Below, piece by piece: positions 10,904 to 24,309 of a stretch of DNA of 64,000 nucleotides. This DNA is from an uncultured Pelagibacteraceae bacterium (GTDB taxonomy: Bacteria > Pseudomonadota > Alphaproteobacteria > Pelagibacterales > Pelagibacteraceae). Each line of letters begins with the position of its first letter. The first letter of the stretch is position 1. The stretch covers positions 62,001 to 126,000 of the forward strand of contig CACDRY010000001.1 in the NCBI GenBank assembly GCA_902555275.1. Reading direction: 5' to 3'. Made by a program: the position numbers and the translations under genes. Under the pieces are notes generated by a model. That model did no database searches, was not told where the DNA came from, and worked only from the letters and a program-made list of their open reading frames with translations.

Positions 10904-12298
10904 CTAAGAGTGTATTTGTCTTTTATCAACTGAAAGAGCTGCTTCTTTAATTGCTTCTGAGAAAGTAGGATGTGCATGGCAAGTTCTTGCTATATCCTCT
11001 GAACTTGCTCCAAATTCCATAGCAACTGACATCTCAGCAATCATTTCACCAGCATGTGGACCAATTATGTGCACACCTAAAACTCTATCTGTTGTACTTT
11101 CAGCTAGTATTTTAACAAATCCCTCTGGCTCATTTATTGCTTTAGCCCTTGAGTTTGCCGTAAACGGGAATTTGCCAACTTTAAAGTTTATTTTTTTTTC
11201 TTTTAATTCTTCCTCGGTTTTACCAACATAGGCTACCTCTGGTGAAGTATAAATAACACCTGGTATGATATCATAATTCACATGACCTGACTGTCCAGCA
11301 ATTAGCTCTGCCACAGCTATTCCTTCCTCTTCGGCTTTGTGCGCCAACATAGGTCCATCTATAACATCTCCTATTGCATAAACATTTTTTACATTGGTTT
11401 CAAAATTTTTATTAACCTTTATTTTTCCTTTTTTATCTAGATTTACTCCAATTTTTTCTAAATTTAATTTATCTGTGTAGGGTTTTCTTCCAATAGAAAT
11501 CAAAACTACGTCAGCTTCAATATTATTTTTTGAATCTTTATTAGTTGTTTCTATAATTACTCCTTTGTCATTTTTGGTAATTTTTTCAACTTTAGTATTT
11601 AATTCAAATTTAATATTCTGTTTTTTTAAAATTTTCATAAATTCATTTGAAATTTCTTTATCGAGTCCTGGTGTGATGTGATCTAAATATTCTATAACGT
11701 GAACCTCACTTCCTAATCTTGACCAAACAGAACCCATCTCCAATCCAATATACCCACCCCCAACAACAACCATTTTTTTTGGAAGCTTAGAAATGTTAAG
11801 AGCCCCTGTTGAAGAAAGAATTTTTTTTTCATCAAAATCTATTCCTGGAAGAGATAAAGGCTCTGATCCTGTGCTTATTATAGTTTTATCAGTTTTAATT
11901 TTTATTTCTGATTTATCATTTTTGACTAATATTTCATTTTGTTCATTAAAAGATCCAACCCCTTTAATATAAGTAACTTTGTTTTTTTTAAATAAAAACT
12001 CTACTCCTTTTGTAAGTGTTGCAACAGAGCTTTCTTTATTGCTCATCATTTTTTCCAGATTTAGCTTAATTTCACCAGTTTCAATACCAATATTAGAGAA
12101 ATTTTTAGCTTTATGAAAACTTTCAGACATATTTAATAGGCTTTTAGAAGGAATACATCCTATGTTAAGACAAGTGCCTCCTAGAGATCCTCTGGACTCC
12201 ACACATGCAGTTTTTAACCCTAATTGTGATAATCTAATTGCACATACATACCCTGCCGGTCCTCCCCCAATTACAGTAACATCAAATTTTTCAGCCAT
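10904..12298 (-). CDS. lpdA: Dihydrolipoamide dehydrogenase (E3)
   Basis: This FAD/NAD disulfide oxidoreductase reoxidises the lipoyl arm of 2-oxoacid dehydrogenase complexes. It has the N-terminal FAD site VIGGGPAGYVCAIRL, the redox disulfide GGTCLNIGCIPSKSLL, the NAD site VVVGGGYIGLEMG, and the C-terminal His-Glu segment HAHPTFSEAIKEAA. Full length at 464 residues. Its ATG overlaps the sucB stop by one base, so it probably serves the 2-oxoglutarate dehydrogenase complex directly. Confidence 0.96.
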   Translation of the reverse strand: MAEKFDVTVIGGGPAGYVCAIRLSQLGLKTACVESRGSLGGTCLNIGCIPSKSLLNMSESFHKAKNFSNIGIETGEIKLNLEKMMSNKESSVATLTKGVEFLFKKNKVTYIKGVGSFNEQNEILVKNDKSEIKIKTDKTIISTGSEPLSLPGIDFDEKKILSSTGALNISKLPKKMVVVGGGYIGLEMGSVWSRLGSEVHVIEYLDHITPGLDKEISNEFMKILKKQNIKFELNTKVEKITKNDKGVIIETTNKDSKNNIEADVVLISIGRKPYTDKLNLEKIGVNLDKKGKIKVNKNFETNVKNVYAIGDVIDGPMLAHKAEEEGIAVAELIAGQSGHVNYDIIPGVIYTSPEVAYVGKTEEELKEKKINFKVGKFPFTANSRAKAINEPEGFVKILAESTTDRVLGVHIIGPHAGEMIAEMSVAMEFGASSEDIARTCHAHPTFSEAIKEAALSVDKRQIHS

Positions 12299-13617
12299 TA
12301 GATATTTAAAAATAATCTTCTAGGGTCTTCTAAATTTTCTTTAACAGTTTTTAAGAACGACACGGATTCCTTTCCATCAATAATTCTATGATCATATGAC
12401 AAGGCCAAGTACATTATTGGCTTTATTTTTATCTCACCATTATGATTTACTGGTCTTTCAACAATATTATGCATGCCTAATACGCCTGATTGAGGTGGGT
12501 TTAATATTGGTGTTGAAAGCATAGAACCATAAACACCGCCATTGCTTATAGTAAAGGTACCACCCTGTAAGTCCTCAATTGTTAGACTGCCCTCGTTTGC
12601 TTTTTGAGATAATTTTTTAATTTCTTTTTCTATTTCAGCAAATGACATCTCATCTGCATTTCTTAGTACTGGAACTACTAAACCTTTTTCAGTTCCAACA
12701 GCAAAACTTATATTATAGTAATTTTTGTAAATTATATCCTGATCTTCAATTTCAGCATTGATTGCTGGAAACAATTTTAGTCCAACTACACAAGCTTTTA
12801 CAAAAAATGACATAAGACCAAGCTTAATTCCATATCTGCTTTTAAAATCTTCTTGGTTATCTTTTCTCATTGCCATAATCCCAGACATATCTACTTCATT
12901 AAAAGTAGTTAACATAGCTGCGTTTTCTTGGGCTTGTTTTAATCTTTTAGCAATCGTTTGTCTTAAACGTGTCATTTTAATTCTCTCTTCTTCACCGTAT
13001 TTAATTCTTCTCTGGTTAGGTTGTGGGTTGGCTCCCATCATACTAATTAGATCACCTTTTAAAATTCTTCCTGCTTTTCCTGTTCCCTTTACATTATCTA
13101 AATTGATATTTTTTTCTGCAACCATCTTTCTTACTGCTGGTGAAAGAACAATTGGCTGTTGTAGGGTTTCCTCTGTTTCTACTTCATCAGTTAAAAGTAA
13201 AGGCTCTTCTTTTAAGAGCTCCATTGAATTGTCTTCAGTTAATACTATTGGTTCTAACTTAGTTTGAGATTTTTTTTCTATATCTAAATTAATTATGTTA
13301 CTTTTCTGGTCTGTGTCTTCTTTCTCTTCATTCATTTTAGTTTGTACTTTAATTTCAGATATTTTTTTTATTTCTTCATTCCCTTCAGAAATTGAACCCA
13401 AAACAGCTCCGACTTCAACTGTATCTCCATCTTTAAAACTAATTTCTAATAATGTCCCACTAATTGGAGAAGGAACTTCTAAATTTACTTTATCGGTTTC
13501 CAGTTCAACTATTGCCTCATCAGCCTCAACTTTTTCACCCTCTCTTTTCAACCATTTAGAAACTGTTGCCTCTGTTATACTTTCACCTAGCGTAGGAACT
13601 AAAATTTTTTCACTCAT
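12298..13617 (-). CDS. sucB: 2-oxoglutarate dehydrogenase E2 (dihydrolipoyl succinyltransferase)
   Basis: This is the 439-residue core acyltransferase of the complex. There is one N-terminal lipoyl domain with the lipoylated lysine in [11 protein letters not shown], then a long acidic linker. A peripheral-subunit-binding domain follows ([15 protein letters not shown]...[13 protein letters not shown]). The catalytic domain ends in the active-site motif SYDHRIIDG. It is translationally coupled to sucA and lpdA by one-base overlaps. Confidence 0.95.
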   Translation of the reverse strand: MSEKILVPTLGESITEATVSKWLKREGEKVEADEAIVELETDKVNLEVPSPISGTLLEISFKDGDTVEVGAVLGSISEGNEEIKKISEIKVQTKMNEEKEDTDQKSNIINLDIEKKSQTKLEPIVLTEDNSMELLKEEPLLLTDEVETEETLQQPIVLSPAVRKMVAEKNINLDNVKGTGKAGRILKGDLISMMGANPQPNQRRIKYGEEERIKMTRLRQTIAKRLKQAQENAAMLTTFNEVDMSGIMAMRKDNQEDFKSRYGIKLGLMSFFVKACVVGLKLFPAINAEIEDQDIIYKNYYNISFAVGTEKGLVVPVLRNADEMSFAEIEKEIKKLSQKANEGSLTIEDLQGGTFTISNGGVYGSMLSTPILNPPQSGVLGMHNIVERPVNHNGEIKIKPIMYLALSYDHRIIDGKESVSFLKTVKENLEDPRRLFLNI

Positions 13618-16496
13618 TAATCAAATACTTCATTTATAATTTCTTGTTGCTCAAGTTGATGCCTTTTAGCATATCCTGTAGCTGGAGATGCATCAGGACT
13701 TCTTCCAATATAAGAAATTTCAGTATTTTTAGCTTTAATGGTATCCAATGTCCATTGTATATAATCTCTCACTGAAAACCATGCACCCATATTTTTTGGC
13801 TCTTCCTGACACCAATAAAAATTCGCATTTTTAGCGTATGGTTTAAGTTCTTTTACTAAACTCTTCGCTGGAAAAGGATAAAGTTGCTCAATTCTAAACA
13901 TTACCACATCATCTCTTTTTAACTTTTCTCTAGCATTTAAAAGATCAAAGTATACTTTTCCTGAACAGATTATAACTTTTTTAATTTCACTAGATTTTTT
14001 CAATTTAACAAAATCTTTAGATCGATCACTTAATGCGTGATCCCACATAATTCGGTGAAATGATGTTTGTTTACTAAAATCATCAATGGTTGATACACAA
14101 AACTTATTTCTTAACAAAGATTTAGGTGTCATGATTACAAGTGGTTTTCTAAAATCACGATGTATTTGTCTACGTAAAGCGTGAAAATAATTTGCTGGAG
14201 TTGTACAATTCATAACTTGAAGATTATCATTTGCACACATTTGTAAGAATCTTTCAAGTCTAGCTGATGAATGTTCTGGTCCTTGGCCTTCATAACCATG
14301 GGGTAATAACATTACCAAACCTGAAGCTCTTTGCCATTTTCTTTCACCAGAAGCAATAAATTGATCAATTATAACTTGTGCACCATTTGCAAAATCACCA
14401 AACTGAGCTTCCCATAGTGTAAGAGTGTTTGGTTCAACTAAACTATATCCATATTCAAATCCTAAAACTGCAAGTTCAGATAAAAAACTATCTACTATTT
14501 CAAATTTTTTTTGGTTTTTTGATATATTGTTTAAGGGAATATATCTAGAGTTATCCATCTGATCTCTTAAAACTGAATGTCTCTGACTAAAAGTCCCTCT
14601 GCCAGAGTCCTGCCCTACAAATCGAACTGGAAAACCCTCATCTAATAATGAACCAAATGCTAAAGACTCAGCAGTAGACCAGTCAATATTTACACCATCA
14701 TCAACAGATTTTTTTCTACTTTGTAAAATTTTGTTAATAGTTTTGTGAATATTTACTTCTGCTGGAACCACGTTTATTTTATCTGAAATATTTTTAAGTA
14801 TTTTTTTATCTGCTCCTGTAATGCCTCTTTTATCTTTTCCTTTTTTTGGTTTATAACTAGACCAGGCTCCTTCAAACCATTCAATTTTAGGTTTATAATC
14901 TTTAGCTGTTTTAAATTGATCATCTAAAAGGTCTTTAAATTTTTTTATTTGATCATTTAAACTCTCTTTGGATATTAAATTTTCTTTAATGAGCTTAGAT
15001 CCATATATATTCGCTGTTGATTGATGCGATCTAATTTTTTTATACATCAATGGTTGAGTGAATGATGGCTCATCTCCCTCATTATGCCCAAATCGTCTGT
15101 AACAAACTAAGTCAATAACTACATCTCTATTAAACTGCAATCTAAACTCAGTAGCGATTCTTGAGCCATAAACAACAGCTTCTGGATCATCTCCATTAAC
15201 ATGGATGATAGGTGCATCAACCATTTTAGCAATATCTGATGGGTGAGGGGAAGATCTGGCAAACCTAGGACTAGTAGTAAATCCTATTTGATTATTCACT
15301 ATTATATGAATTGTTCCACCTGTGTTATGTCCCGGTAAACCTGACATTGCAAAACATTCAGCTACAATACCCTGTCCAGCAAAAGCAGCGTCGCCATGTA
15401 TTAAAATTGGAATTACTTTATTTCTCTCAGTATCTTTGTGAAAAAATTGTTTTGCTCTAGTCTGACCCAACACAACTGGATTAACTGCTTCCAAGTGTGA
15501 GGGATTGTCTGTTAAACTTACATGAACTGAATTTCCATCAAATTCTCTGTCTGATGAAGCTCCCAAATGATATTTCACATCCCCGGCACTATCTTCTTCT
15601 GTATTATTTATTTCACCGGCAAATTCATTAAATATTCTTTTGTATGATTTTTGTAAAACGTTGGCTAAAACATTTAGTCTTCCTCTATGAGACATTCCAA
15701 TTTTAACCTCTTTAATCTTGGATTGACCCCCAATTTTTATAATTTGTTCAAGACCTGGAATTAAGCTTTCACCTCCATCTAAACCAAACCTTTTAGATCC
15801 AACATATTTCGTGTGTAAAAATTTCTCAAATCCCTCAGCTTGAATTAATTTATTTAAAATAGCACTTTTACCGTTTTCTGTAAATTTTAGTGCATTTTCA
15901 TCTTTTTCTACCCTGTCCCTAAACCATTTTCTCTCTGTTGGATTTGATATATGCATATATTCATAACCAATTGATCCGCAATAAGTTTTTCTGAGTATGG
16001 ATAAAATTTCTCTTATGTTTGAATATTCTTTATTTAAAACACCATCTAAATATATTTTCTTATCGTAATCCTCTTTATCAAAACCGTAATTTTCTGGATG
16101 TAATTCATCTAGATATTCACTTTCTCTTATTTCTAATGGATCTAGTTTAGAGAGTAGATGGCCTCTTTGTCTATAAGATCTAATAAGTGAAACAGCTCTT
16201 ATTGAATTACTATTACCAGCTACTACATCATCCTGATTAACTTTTAGATCAGATTCTTCTTTTTTTAATTCTATATTTTCTATAATTTTTATTTTTTTTG
16301 GACTCCATGAAGGACCTTTTATTTCTTTAACAACAGAGTCTAAATCTTCACCTATATCAAGAAAATATTCTTTCCACTCATTTGGTAGACTAGGATCTTT
16401 ATTTATAAACTTTACATACATTTGCTCAATAAATGCATTGTTTGATTTGTTTAAAAATGAAGTTTTTTTGTACTCAAGATTTTTGGAAGCTGACAT
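13617..16496 (-). CDS. sucA: 2-oxoglutarate dehydrogenase E1
   Basis: This is the 959-residue thiamine diphosphate decarboxylase of the 2-oxoglutarate dehydrogenase complex in the TCA cycle. The N-terminal [14 protein letters not shown] segment is the E2-interaction helix typical of SucA. The thiamine site includes [14 protein letters not shown] and [10 protein letters not shown]. The C-terminal part has GHNEGDEP and the FDSR-like region [17 protein letters not shown]. Full length and uninterrupted. It lies 35 bases downstream of sucD. Confidence 0.96.
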   Translation of the reverse strand: MSASKNLEYKKTSFLNKSNNAFIEQMYVKFINKDPSLPNEWKEYFLDIGEDLDSVVKEIKGPSWSPKKIKIIENIELKKEESDLKVNQDDVVAGNSNSIRAVSLIRSYRQRGHLLSKLDPLEIRESEYLDELHPENYGFDKEDYDKKIYLDGVLNKEYSNIREILSILRKTYCGSIGYEYMHISNPTERKWFRDRVEKDENALKFTENGKSAILNKLIQAEGFEKFLHTKYVGSKRFGLDGGESLIPGLEQIIKIGGQSKIKEVKIGMSHRGRLNVLANVLQKSYKRIFNEFAGEINNTEEDSAGDVKYHLGASSDREFDGNSVHVSLTDNPSHLEAVNPVVLGQTRAKQFFHKDTERNKVIPILIHGDAAFAGQGIVAECFAMSGLPGHNTGGTIHIIVNNQIGFTTSPRFARSSPHPSDIAKMVDAPIIHVNGDDPEAVVYGSRIATEFRLQFNRDVVIDLVCYRRFGHNEGDEPSFTQPLMYKKIRSHQSTANIYGSKLIKENLISKESLNDQIKKFKDLLDDQFKTAKDYKPKIEWFEGAWSSYKPKKGKDKRGITGADKKILKNISDKINVVPAEVNIHKTINKILQSRKKSVDDGVNIDWSTAESLAFGSLLDEGFPVRFVGQDSGRGTFSQRHSVLRDQMDNSRYIPLNNISKNQKKFEIVDSFLSELAVLGFEYGYSLVEPNTLTLWEAQFGDFANGAQVIIDQFIASGERKWQRASGLVMLLPHGYEGQGPEHSSARLERFLQMCANDNLQVMNCTTPANYFHALRRQIHRDFRKPLVIMTPKSLLRNKFCVSTIDDFSKQTSFHRIMWDHALSDRSKDFVKLKKSSEIKKVIICSGKVYFDLLNAREKLKRDDVVMFRIEQLYPFPAKSLVKELKPYAKNANFYWCQEEPKNMGAWFSVRDYIQWTLDTIKAKNTEISYIGRSPDASPATGYAKRHQLEQQEIINEVFD

Positions 16497-16531
16497 ATTT
16501 ATTATTTAAATATTATACAAACAAAATGTTA

Positions 16532-17407
16532 TCAATTAGACAATTTATTTAGTAGCGTTTTTCCAATATCAGATGGAGAATTAGCAACAGTAATACCACA
16601 ATCTTGCATAGTTTTTATCTTTTCTTCTGCATTTCCTTTACCTCCTGAAATAATAGCACCCGCATGTCCCATTCTTCTTCCTGGTGGAGCAGTTACTCCA
16701 GCTATAAATCCAACAATTGGTTTTTTTATTTTATGATTTTTTACAAATTCTGCTGCCTCTTCTTCTGCAGTTCCACCTATTTCTCCAATCATTAGTATAG
16801 ATTCTGTTTGATCGTCATTTAGAAATAAATCAAGGCAATCGATGAAATTAGTTCCATTAATTGGATCGCCACCAATTCCTATACATGTTGATTGACCAAG
16901 ATTATTTTCAGTTGTTTGTGCAACCGCCTCATAGGTAAGTGTTCCTGATCTTGATACAATTCCAACTGAACCTTTTTTATGAATGTTACCTGGCATTATT
17001 CCAATTTTACATTCATTAGGTGTAATTATTCCTGGACAGTTTGGACCAATTAATCTGGAGCTTGAGTCTTGTAGTTTTTTTTTTACTTTTAACATATCTA
17101 GAATTGGTATTCCTTCACTGATACATACAATTAATTCAATAGATGCATCGATGGCTTCAATGATGGCTGATGAAGCAAACTTTGCAGGCACGTATATCAT
17201 TGTTGCATCTGCACCTGTTGCATCTTTTGCTTCTTTAACTGTGTTAAATACTGGTCTTTCTAAATGAATTTGTCCACCTTTTTTTGGTGTTACTCCCCCA
17301 ACTAAGTTTGTTCCATATTTAATAGATTGTTCAGAGTGAAAAGTGCCATGAGATCCTGTAAATCCCTGGCAAATTACCTTTGTATTTTTATCAATTAATA
17401 CTGACAT
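16532..17407 (-). CDS. sucD: Succinyl-CoA synthetase alpha subunit
   Basis: This 291-residue subunit carries the CoA site and the phosphohistidine. It has the N-terminal [24 protein letters not shown] in the middle, and the active-site histidine in [15 protein letters not shown]. It overlaps sucC by one base. Together they interconvert succinyl-CoA and succinate with nucleotide phosphorylation. Confidence 0.96.
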   Translation of the reverse strand: MSVLIDKNTKVICQGFTGSHGTFHSEQSIKYGTNLVGGVTPKKGGQIHLERPVFNTVKEAKDATGADATMIYVPAKFASSAIIEAIDASIELIVCISEGIPILDMLKVKKKLQDSSSRLIGPNCPGIITPNECKIGIMPGNIHKKGSVGIVSRSGTLTYEAVAQTTENNLGQSTCIGIGGDPINGTNFIDCLDLFLNDDQTESILMIGEIGGTAEEEAAEFVKNHKIKKPIVGFIAGVTAPPGRRMGHAGAIISGGKGNAEEKIKTMQDCGITVANSPSDIGKTLLNKLSN

Positions 17408-18567
17408 TATTTTATTGCCTCTACAACTTTTTTTGCAGCATCAGATAGGTTGTTTGCAGATATAATTTTTAAATCAGAATTCTCTAATATTTTTTTTCCT
17501 TCTTCAAAGTTTGTTCCTGCTAATCTTACTACTAATGGTACTTTAATTTTAATTTCTTTTGCTGCATCTACAACACCTTGTGCAAGTGTATCGCATCTCA
17601 TAATTCCACCAAAAATATTTATCAATATTCCTTTAACATTTTTATCTGATAAAATAATTTTGAATGCAGCAGAAACTTTTTCTTTTGACGCTCCACCTCC
17701 TACATCTAAAAAATTTGCAGGCTCTTCACCATAAAGTTTTATGATATCCATTGTGGCCATTGCTAATCCCGCACCGTTTACCATACATCCTATACTTCCA
17801 TCTAATTTTATATATGCCAAGTCATGTTTACTTGCTTCAATTTCAGTGGCTTCTTCCTCATTATAATCTCTTAATTCTTGAATCTCTGGATGTTTAAATA
17901 ATGCATTTTCATCAAATGTCATTTTTGCATCAAGACAAACTACTTTATTTTCTTTCGTTAGAATAAGTGGGTTTATTTCTACTAAATTTGCATCATTTTC
18001 TACGAACAATTTATAAATTGCTTTTATTAAGCTTATAGCTTCAAAACTAGCATTATCGTCTAATTCAAAAACCTTAATAATTTTCTTACAATCAACCTCG
18101 GAAATTTCTTGGTTAAAATTGACTTTAGTTGTTAAAATTTTTTCAGGTGTATTTTGAGCAACTTCTTCAATGTTCATTCCTCCTTGATCACTTGAAATAA
18201 ATGCAATTTTTGAACTTGCTCTATCGACTAGGCAAGAAAGATAAAATTCTTTACTAATATTAGATACTTCCTCAACATATAATCTTTTTACTTCTCTACC
18301 TAAAGGTCCTGTTTGATGAGTAATTAGGTTTTTGCCAAGCAAAATATTTGCTTCTTTTTCTAAATTTTCTAAATTATCAACAATTTTTACTCCACCAGCC
18401 TTACCTCTTCCACCAGCATGAATTTGGGCTTTAAGAACATACTTATCAGTTTTCAATTCCTTAGTTTTTTGTAAAAGATCGGATATATTAAATGCATATA
18501 CTCCCTTGGGTACATTCGCTCCATACTTTTTTAAAATTTGTTTTGCTTGGTGCTCGTGTATATTCAT
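17407..18567 (-). CDS. sucC: Succinyl-CoA synthetase beta subunit
   Basis: This 386-residue ATP-grasp subunit starts [16 protein letters not shown]. It has the nucleotide-binding [15 protein letters not shown] and the C-terminal CoA-ligase fold with [15 protein letters not shown]. The family length is normal. The start abuts the mdh stop directly, giving the order mdh-sucC-sucD-sucA-sucB-lpdA seen in many alphaproteobacteria. Confidence 0.96.
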   Translation of the reverse strand: MNIHEHQAKQILKKYGANVPKGVYAFNISDLLQKTKELKTDKYVLKAQIHAGGRGKAGGVKIVDNLENLEKEANILLGKNLITHQTGPLGREVKRLYVEEVSNISKEFYLSCLVDRASSKIAFISSDQGGMNIEEVAQNTPEKILTTKVNFNQEISEVDCKKIIKVFELDDNASFEAISLIKAIYKLFVENDANLVEINPLILTKENKVVCLDAKMTFDENALFKHPEIQELRDYNEEEATEIEASKHDLAYIKLDGSIGCMVNGAGLAMATMDIIKLYGEEPANFLDVGGGASKEKVSAAFKIILSDKNVKGILINIFGGIMRCDTLAQGVVDAAKEIKIKVPLVVRLAGTNFEEGKKILENSDLKIISANNLSDAAKKVVEAIK

Positions 18568-19536
<969 letters not shown>

Positions 19537-21030
19537 TTATTTCATTGTTGGCATTATAAACTCAGGATTAGATCTAATTCCTGATGGCCATCTAGAGGTA
19601 ATTGTTTTTAATTTAGTATAAAATTTTACTCCTTCCATACCATGTGTTCCACTATCTCCAAATAAAGACCTCTTCCATCCTCCAAAACTATGAAAAGCCA
19701 TTGGAACTGGTATTGGAACATTTATTCCTACCATTCCAACTTGAATTTTGCTTGCGAATGTTCTTCCTGCATCCCCATCTCTAGTATAAATGCTAACTCC
19801 ATTTCCGTATTCGTGCTCATTAATCATTTTTGTAGCCTCTTCAAATGTTTTTACCCTAACCACAGATAAAACTGGTCCGAATATTTCCTCTTTATAAATT
19901 CTCATATCAGTTGTCACATGATCAAAAAGACACCCACCAATATAAAAACCGTTTTCATAGCCCTGCAATTTTAAATTTCTTCCATCAAGAACAAGTTTTG
20001 CTCCTTCTTTAACTCCTATATCTACATAGCGTTTTACTTTTTCCAAATGTTCTTTGGTTACTAAAGGGCCCATCTCGGATGATTTATCCATACCAGGTCC
20101 AATTTTTAATGCTTCAGCTTTTTTTGAAAGTCTTGATACTAACTCATCACCTACATCACCGACCGCTACTGCTACTGACTGTGCCATACATCTTTCTCCA
20201 GCTGAACCATATGCAGCACCCATTAAACCATTTACTGCACCATCTAAATCACAATCTGGCATTACAACTAAATGATTTTTTGCTCCACCTAATGCTTGAA
20301 CTCTTTTTTCATTTTTAGCTGCATTTTCATAAATGTACTTAGCAATAGGAGTTGATCCAACAAAACTTACAGATTTAATATTTTGATTTGTTAATATCGC
20401 ATCGACAACCTCTTTATCACCATTTACAACATTAAAAACTCCCTCAGGAAGACCAGCTTCGTGAAGCAGTTCTGCCAATTTCATCGGACATGAGGGATCT
20501 TTTTCTGATGGTTTTAAAATAAAACTATTACCACATGCTATAGCTAATGGAAACATCCACATAGGTACCATTGCTGGAAAATTAAATGGGGTTATGCCGG
20601 CTGCAACTCCCAAAGGCTGTCGCATTGAATAACTATCAACGTTTGTTCCAACATTTTCAGAAAACTCTCCTTTAAGCAAGTGTGGAATTCCACATGCAAA
20701 CTCTACAACTTCTAATCCTCTTATTAATGATCCCTTAGCATCCTCATAAACTTTTCCATGTTCTGAGACTATTAGTTTTGCCAGTTCATCAAAATTTTTC
20801 TCTATAAGCTCTTTAAATTTAAACATTATTCTTGCTCTTTGAAGTGGAGGGTTTAATGACCAAGTCTCAAAAGCTTTTTGTGCAATTTCTACTGCACCAT
20901 CTAAATCTGCTTTTGAGGCTAAAATAACCTCAGACTCTTGTTCCCCGGTAGCAGGGTTAAAGATTTTTCCTTTTCTCTCTGAATTACCTGATATTACTTT
21001 TCCACCAACAAAATGTTTGATTAAATTCAT
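19537..21030 (-). CDS. mmsA: Methylmalonate-semialdehyde dehydrogenase (CoA-acylating)
   Basis: This is a 497-residue aldehyde dehydrogenase of the MmsA/IolA subgroup. It shows the subgroup's GSAGERCMAQS around the catalytic cysteine, GITPFNFPAMVPMWM, and the C-terminal PVPMAFHSFGGWKRSLFGD. These enzymes convert methylmalonate semialdehyde to propionyl-CoA, or malonate semialdehyde to acetyl-CoA, without needing a general acid in the ALDH style. Its place between sdh and mdh suggests it feeds acyl-CoA into central metabolism. The physiological substrate (valine, inositol or 3-hydroxypropionate breakdown) cannot be decided from sequence. Confidence 0.88.
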   Translation of the reverse strand: MNLIKHFVGGKVISGNSERKGKIFNPATGEQESEVILASKADLDGAVEIAQKAFETWSLNPPLQRARIMFKFKELIEKNFDELAKLIVSEHGKVYEDAKGSLIRGLEVVEFACGIPHLLKGEFSENVGTNVDSYSMRQPLGVAAGITPFNFPAMVPMWMFPLAIACGNSFILKPSEKDPSCPMKLAELLHEAGLPEGVFNVVNGDKEVVDAILTNQNIKSVSFVGSTPIAKYIYENAAKNEKRVQALGGAKNHLVVMPDCDLDGAVNGLMGAAYGSAGERCMAQSVAVAVGDVGDELVSRLSKKAEALKIGPGMDKSSEMGPLVTKEHLEKVKRYVDIGVKEGAKLVLDGRNLKLQGYENGFYIGGCLFDHVTTDMRIYKEEIFGPVLSVVRVKTFEEATKMINEHEYGNGVSIYTRDGDAGRTFASKIQVGMVGINVPIPVPMAFHSFGGWKRSLFGDSGTHGMEGVKFYTKLKTITSRWPSGIRSNPEFIMPTMK

Positions 21031-21054
21031 GATTGAAATTATTTAATTAAGTAA

Positions 21055-21825
21055 TCAAGCTGTTGCAAGCATTTTCTTTATCTCTGCAATAGCTTTTGCG
21101 GGATTTAAGCCCTTGGGACAAGCATTTGTACAATTCAAGATAGTATGACATCTGTAAAGTTTAAGTTCATCAGCAACTTTTTTAAGTCTTTCTTTTCTAT
21201 CTTCATCTCTACTATCAATTATCCATCTATAAGCCTGAAGTAAAACAGCTGGACCTAAATACTTTTCACCGTTCCACCAATAACTCGGGCAAGACGTTGA
21301 ACAACATGCACACATTATACATTCATACAATCCATCTAATTTTGCTCTGTCATCTTTAGATTGAATATTTTCTTTGTCATTTACTTTTGAGGTTTTTAAC
21401 CAAGGTTCAACTGACTCATATTGTTTATAAAGAGTGCTTAAGTCTCCAATTAAATCTTTCAAAACTTTTAAATGTGGTAATGGATAAATATCGATGTCTC
21501 CATTTAATTCAGAATGAGATTTGGTACACGCTAGACCATTCTTTCCATTCATATTCATTGCACATGACCCACATACTCCATGAGCGCAAGATCTTCTATA
21601 AGCAATAGACGGATCTATTTCATTTTTAATTTTGTTTAAAACATCAAGCACTTTAGATGAACAATTATCCATATCAACTTCATAGGTATCAAGTCTTGGA
21701 TTTTCATTTGTAGATGGATCCCATCTATAAACATTTACTTTTCTAATATTTTTTGAACCTGTTTTATCTTTGTAGTATTGACCTTTTTCTACCTTTGAGT
21801 TTGCAGGTAAATTTAATTGAACCAT
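21055..21825 (-). CDS. sdhB: Succinate dehydrogenase iron-sulfur subunit
   Basis: This 256-residue subunit passes electrons from FAD to quinone. Three cysteine groups for the 2Fe-2S, 4Fe-4S and 3Fe-4S clusters are all visible: [27 protein letters not shown] and [17 protein letters not shown]. It overlaps sdhA by one base and is the last gene of sdhCDAB. Confidence 0.97.
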   Translation of the reverse strand: MVQLNLPANSKVEKGQYYKDKTGSKNIRKVNVYRWDPSTNENPRLDTYEVDMDNCSSKVLDVLNKIKNEIDPSIAYRRSCAHGVCGSCAMNMNGKNGLACTKSHSELNGDIDIYPLPHLKVLKDLIGDLSTLYKQYESVEPWLKTSKVNDKENIQSKDDRAKLDGLYECIMCACCSTSCPSYWWNGEKYLGPAVLLQAYRWIIDSRDEDRKERLKKVADELKLYRCHTILNCTNACPKGLNPAKAIAEIKKMLATA

Positions 21826-23600
21826 TAATATACTCTTTCCTGTGGAGGAAAATATTGTACATCATTTGTAAGTGTTGATCTATGAACAGGTCTGTAATTA
21901 ATTTTAGTTTTTGAACCATTACACCAAGACAGAGTATGTTGCATATAGTTCTCATCGTCTCTCTTTGGAAAATCTTCTCTTGCATGGGCTCCTCTGCTTT
22001 CTTTTCTATGATACGCAGAATCCATTGTAGTTATTGCTTGTCTTATTAAGTTATCAAATTCTAGAGTTTCAACTAAATCTGTGTTGAATATTAATGATTT
22101 ATCTTTTACATAAAGAGAGTCCATTCCATCATAAGGTCTTCTAATTTCATCAACGCCTTCTTTTAATGTTTTCTCAGTTCTAAATACAGCACACTTTGAT
22201 TGCATTGTCTTTTGCATTGAAAGTCTTAGTTCAGATGTTGGATTTGAACCTTCTGAGTTTCTTAATTTATCAAATCTATCTAAACATCTATCCGTTTCAT
22301 TTTTATCAATTTCTTCATGCTTCATTCCGGGTTTTACTAACTCTGCTGCTCTTTTCGCTGCAGCTCTTCCAAAAACTACTAAATCTATTAATGAGTTTGA
22401 ACCTAATCTATTTGCACCGTGAACAGAAACACATGCTGCTTCGCCAATAGCCATTAACCCGGGTACAGTTTTTTCAGATCCATTTAATGTAAGAACCTCT
22501 GCTTTATAATTTGTTGGTATTCCACCCATATTATAATGCACTGTGGGTACTACTGGTATAGGCTCCTTGGTTACATCAACGTTTGCAAATAATTTAGATG
22601 CTTCTGATATTCCTGGAAGCCTCTCATCTATAACTTTTGGGTCCAAATGATCAATATGAAGATGAACGTGATCTTGTTCTTTTCCTATACCTCTGCCTTC
22701 GTTAATTTCTACTGCAATTGATCTACTCACGACATCTCTAGATGCTAAATCTTTTGCTTTAGGAGCGTAACGCTCCATAAATCTTTCTCCTTTTGAATTT
22801 ACTAGATAACCACCTTCTCCTCTTACACCCTCTGAAATTAATGTTCCATGACCATAAATACCTGTTGGATGAAATTGTACAAATTCCATATCTTGTAATG
22901 GTAATCCAGCTCTTAAAGCCATAGCATTTCCATCTCCAGTGCACGTATGAGCTGAAGTAGCTGAGTAATACACTTTTCCATAACCACCTGTTGCTATAAT
23001 TGTTGTATGGGACTTAAATCTGTGAATTGTTCCATCATTAAGGTTCCAAGCAATTATACCTTTGCATGCTCCATCTTTCATTATCAAATCTAGTGCGAAG
23101 TATTCTATAAAAAATTCGGTATTATGTTTTAAAGCTTGTCCATACAATGTGTGAAGTATTGCATGTCCAGTTCTATCTGCTGCTGCACAAGTTCTTTGCA
23201 CAGTCTCATTTCCATAGTTTTTTGTCATGCCACCAAAAGGTCTTTGATAAATTTTGCCATCATCTGTTCTGCTAAATGGAACTCCATACTTTTCTAATTC
23301 TAGAACAGCAGCTGGCGCTTCCTTACATAAATATTCTATAGAGTCCTGGTCTCCTAACCAATCAGCACCTTTAACAGTGTCGTACATATGCCATCTCCAA
23401 TCATCTTCACCCATATTTCCAAGTGCTGCTGAAATACCACCTTGTGCTGCGGAGGTGTGGCTTCTGGTTGGGAACACTTTAGAGACACATGCAGTTTTTA
23501 ACCCCGCTTCACTTAATCCTACAGCTGCTCTTAGCCCAGAACCACCTGCACCTAGAACAACAACATCATATTCATGATCAATAATTTTGTATGCACTCAT
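21825..23600 (-). CDS. sdhA: Succinate dehydrogenase flavoprotein subunit
   Basis: This is the 591-residue catalytic subunit of respiratory complex II. It has the FAD motif [16 protein letters not shown], the covalent flavin histidine in [16 protein letters not shown], the substrate region [21 protein letters not shown], and [17 protein letters not shown]. Full length. It begins two bases after sdhD. Confidence 0.97.
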   Translation of the reverse strand: MSAYKIIDHEYDVVVLGAGGSGLRAAVGLSEAGLKTACVSKVFPTRSHTSAAQGGISAALGNMGEDDWRWHMYDTVKGADWLGDQDSIEYLCKEAPAAVLELEKYGVPFSRTDDGKIYQRPFGGMTKNYGNETVQRTCAAADRTGHAILHTLYGQALKHNTEFFIEYFALDLIMKDGACKGIIAWNLNDGTIHRFKSHTTIIATGGYGKVYYSATSAHTCTGDGNAMALRAGLPLQDMEFVQFHPTGIYGHGTLISEGVRGEGGYLVNSKGERFMERYAPKAKDLASRDVVSRSIAVEINEGRGIGKEQDHVHLHIDHLDPKVIDERLPGISEASKLFANVDVTKEPIPVVPTVHYNMGGIPTNYKAEVLTLNGSEKTVPGLMAIGEAACVSVHGANRLGSNSLIDLVVFGRAAAKRAAELVKPGMKHEEIDKNETDRCLDRFDKLRNSEGSNPTSELRLSMQKTMQSKCAVFRTEKTLKEGVDEIRRPYDGMDSLYVKDKSLIFNTDLVETLEFDNLIRQAITTMDSAYHRKESRGAHAREDFPKRDDENYMQHTLSWCNGSKTKINYRPVHRSTLTNDVQYFPPQERVY

Positions 23601-23602
23601 AA

Positions 23603-23926
23603 CTATAAACTAAATATTAAGATAATGATTAATAATGGAAATACTATAGCAAAGATATTTAAAGATTTATTTGCGGCATTTTTGATTTTTTGATCTTCGA
23701 TATAGTCCTCAAAAACCTCACTAATACTTAGTGCAGAGAAAAAATATGCAAAAATCAAAAAAAGACTTAACAAAAACTTTGAAGGTTGAGAAGACACAAA
23801 CAGTAATACCTGTTCAAAGCCTTTGTCGTAAATAGAAGCTAGATTAATCGCAAACCATAGCATTAATGGCACTAATATTGCTGAACTTACTTTTAAGAAC
23901 AACCATTTTTTTGTAACTGATCCCAT
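23603..23926 (-). CDS. sdhD: Succinate dehydrogenase membrane anchor subunit
   Basis: This is a 107-residue hydrophobic protein with three predicted membrane helices. It sits between sdhC and sdhA with a one-base overlap to sdhC. The pattern [11 protein letters not shown] and a later HxxxGL-like region replaced by [12 protein letters not shown] fit the short SdhD anchors of alphaproteobacteria. The assignment rests mainly on position and topology, because this subunit diverges fast. Confidence 0.85.
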   Translation of the reverse strand: MGSVTKKWLFLKVSSAILVPLMLWFAINLASIYDKGFEQVLLFVSSQPSKFLLSLFLIFAYFFSALSISEVFEDYIEDQKIKNAANKSLNIFAIVFPLLIIILIFSL

Positions 23927-24309
23927 TAAATTAAAACTCTTCCAATAATAAAGATTATTACAGTAAGTGGAAATGATCCGATTAGCACAATTAATCCTGT
24001 TATTTTTGTAGTTTTTTGCTCAAAACCATAACCTAAATCCATCAGCAAATGTCTTATTTCACTAAGCATTTGAAATGAAAAAGACCAAATAATTCCAAGA
24101 CAAAAAAATTTTCCTAAAAAAGATGATAAGAACAAATTAATATTCTGATAACTCTGTTCACCCAATAATAAAGAGGCTATCCATATACCTATTAAAGTTA
24201 TAGCGAAAAAGTTTATTATACCAGTTATTCTGTGTGAAATTGAAACCAGTGAGGAAATGTGCCAATTATAAATTTGTATATGTGGCGATATTGGATTTTT
24301 ATTTTCCAT
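23926..24309 (-). CDS. sdhC: Succinate dehydrogenase cytochrome b556 subunit
   Basis: This is a 127-residue membrane anchor. PISPHIQIYNWHISSLVSIS followed by HRITGI is the classic SdhC signature for quinone and heme binding. The later RHLLMDLGYGFE carries the conserved heme-ligand histidine. Three membrane helices follow the family plan. Its start overlaps the end of asd by 11 bases. Confidence 0.93.
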   Translation of the reverse strand: MENKNPISPHIQIYNWHISSLVSISHRITGIINFFAITLIGIWIASLLLGEQSYQNINLFLSSFLGKFFCLGIIWSFSFQMLSEIRHLLMDLGYGFEQKTTKITGLIVLIGSFPLTVIIFIIGRVLI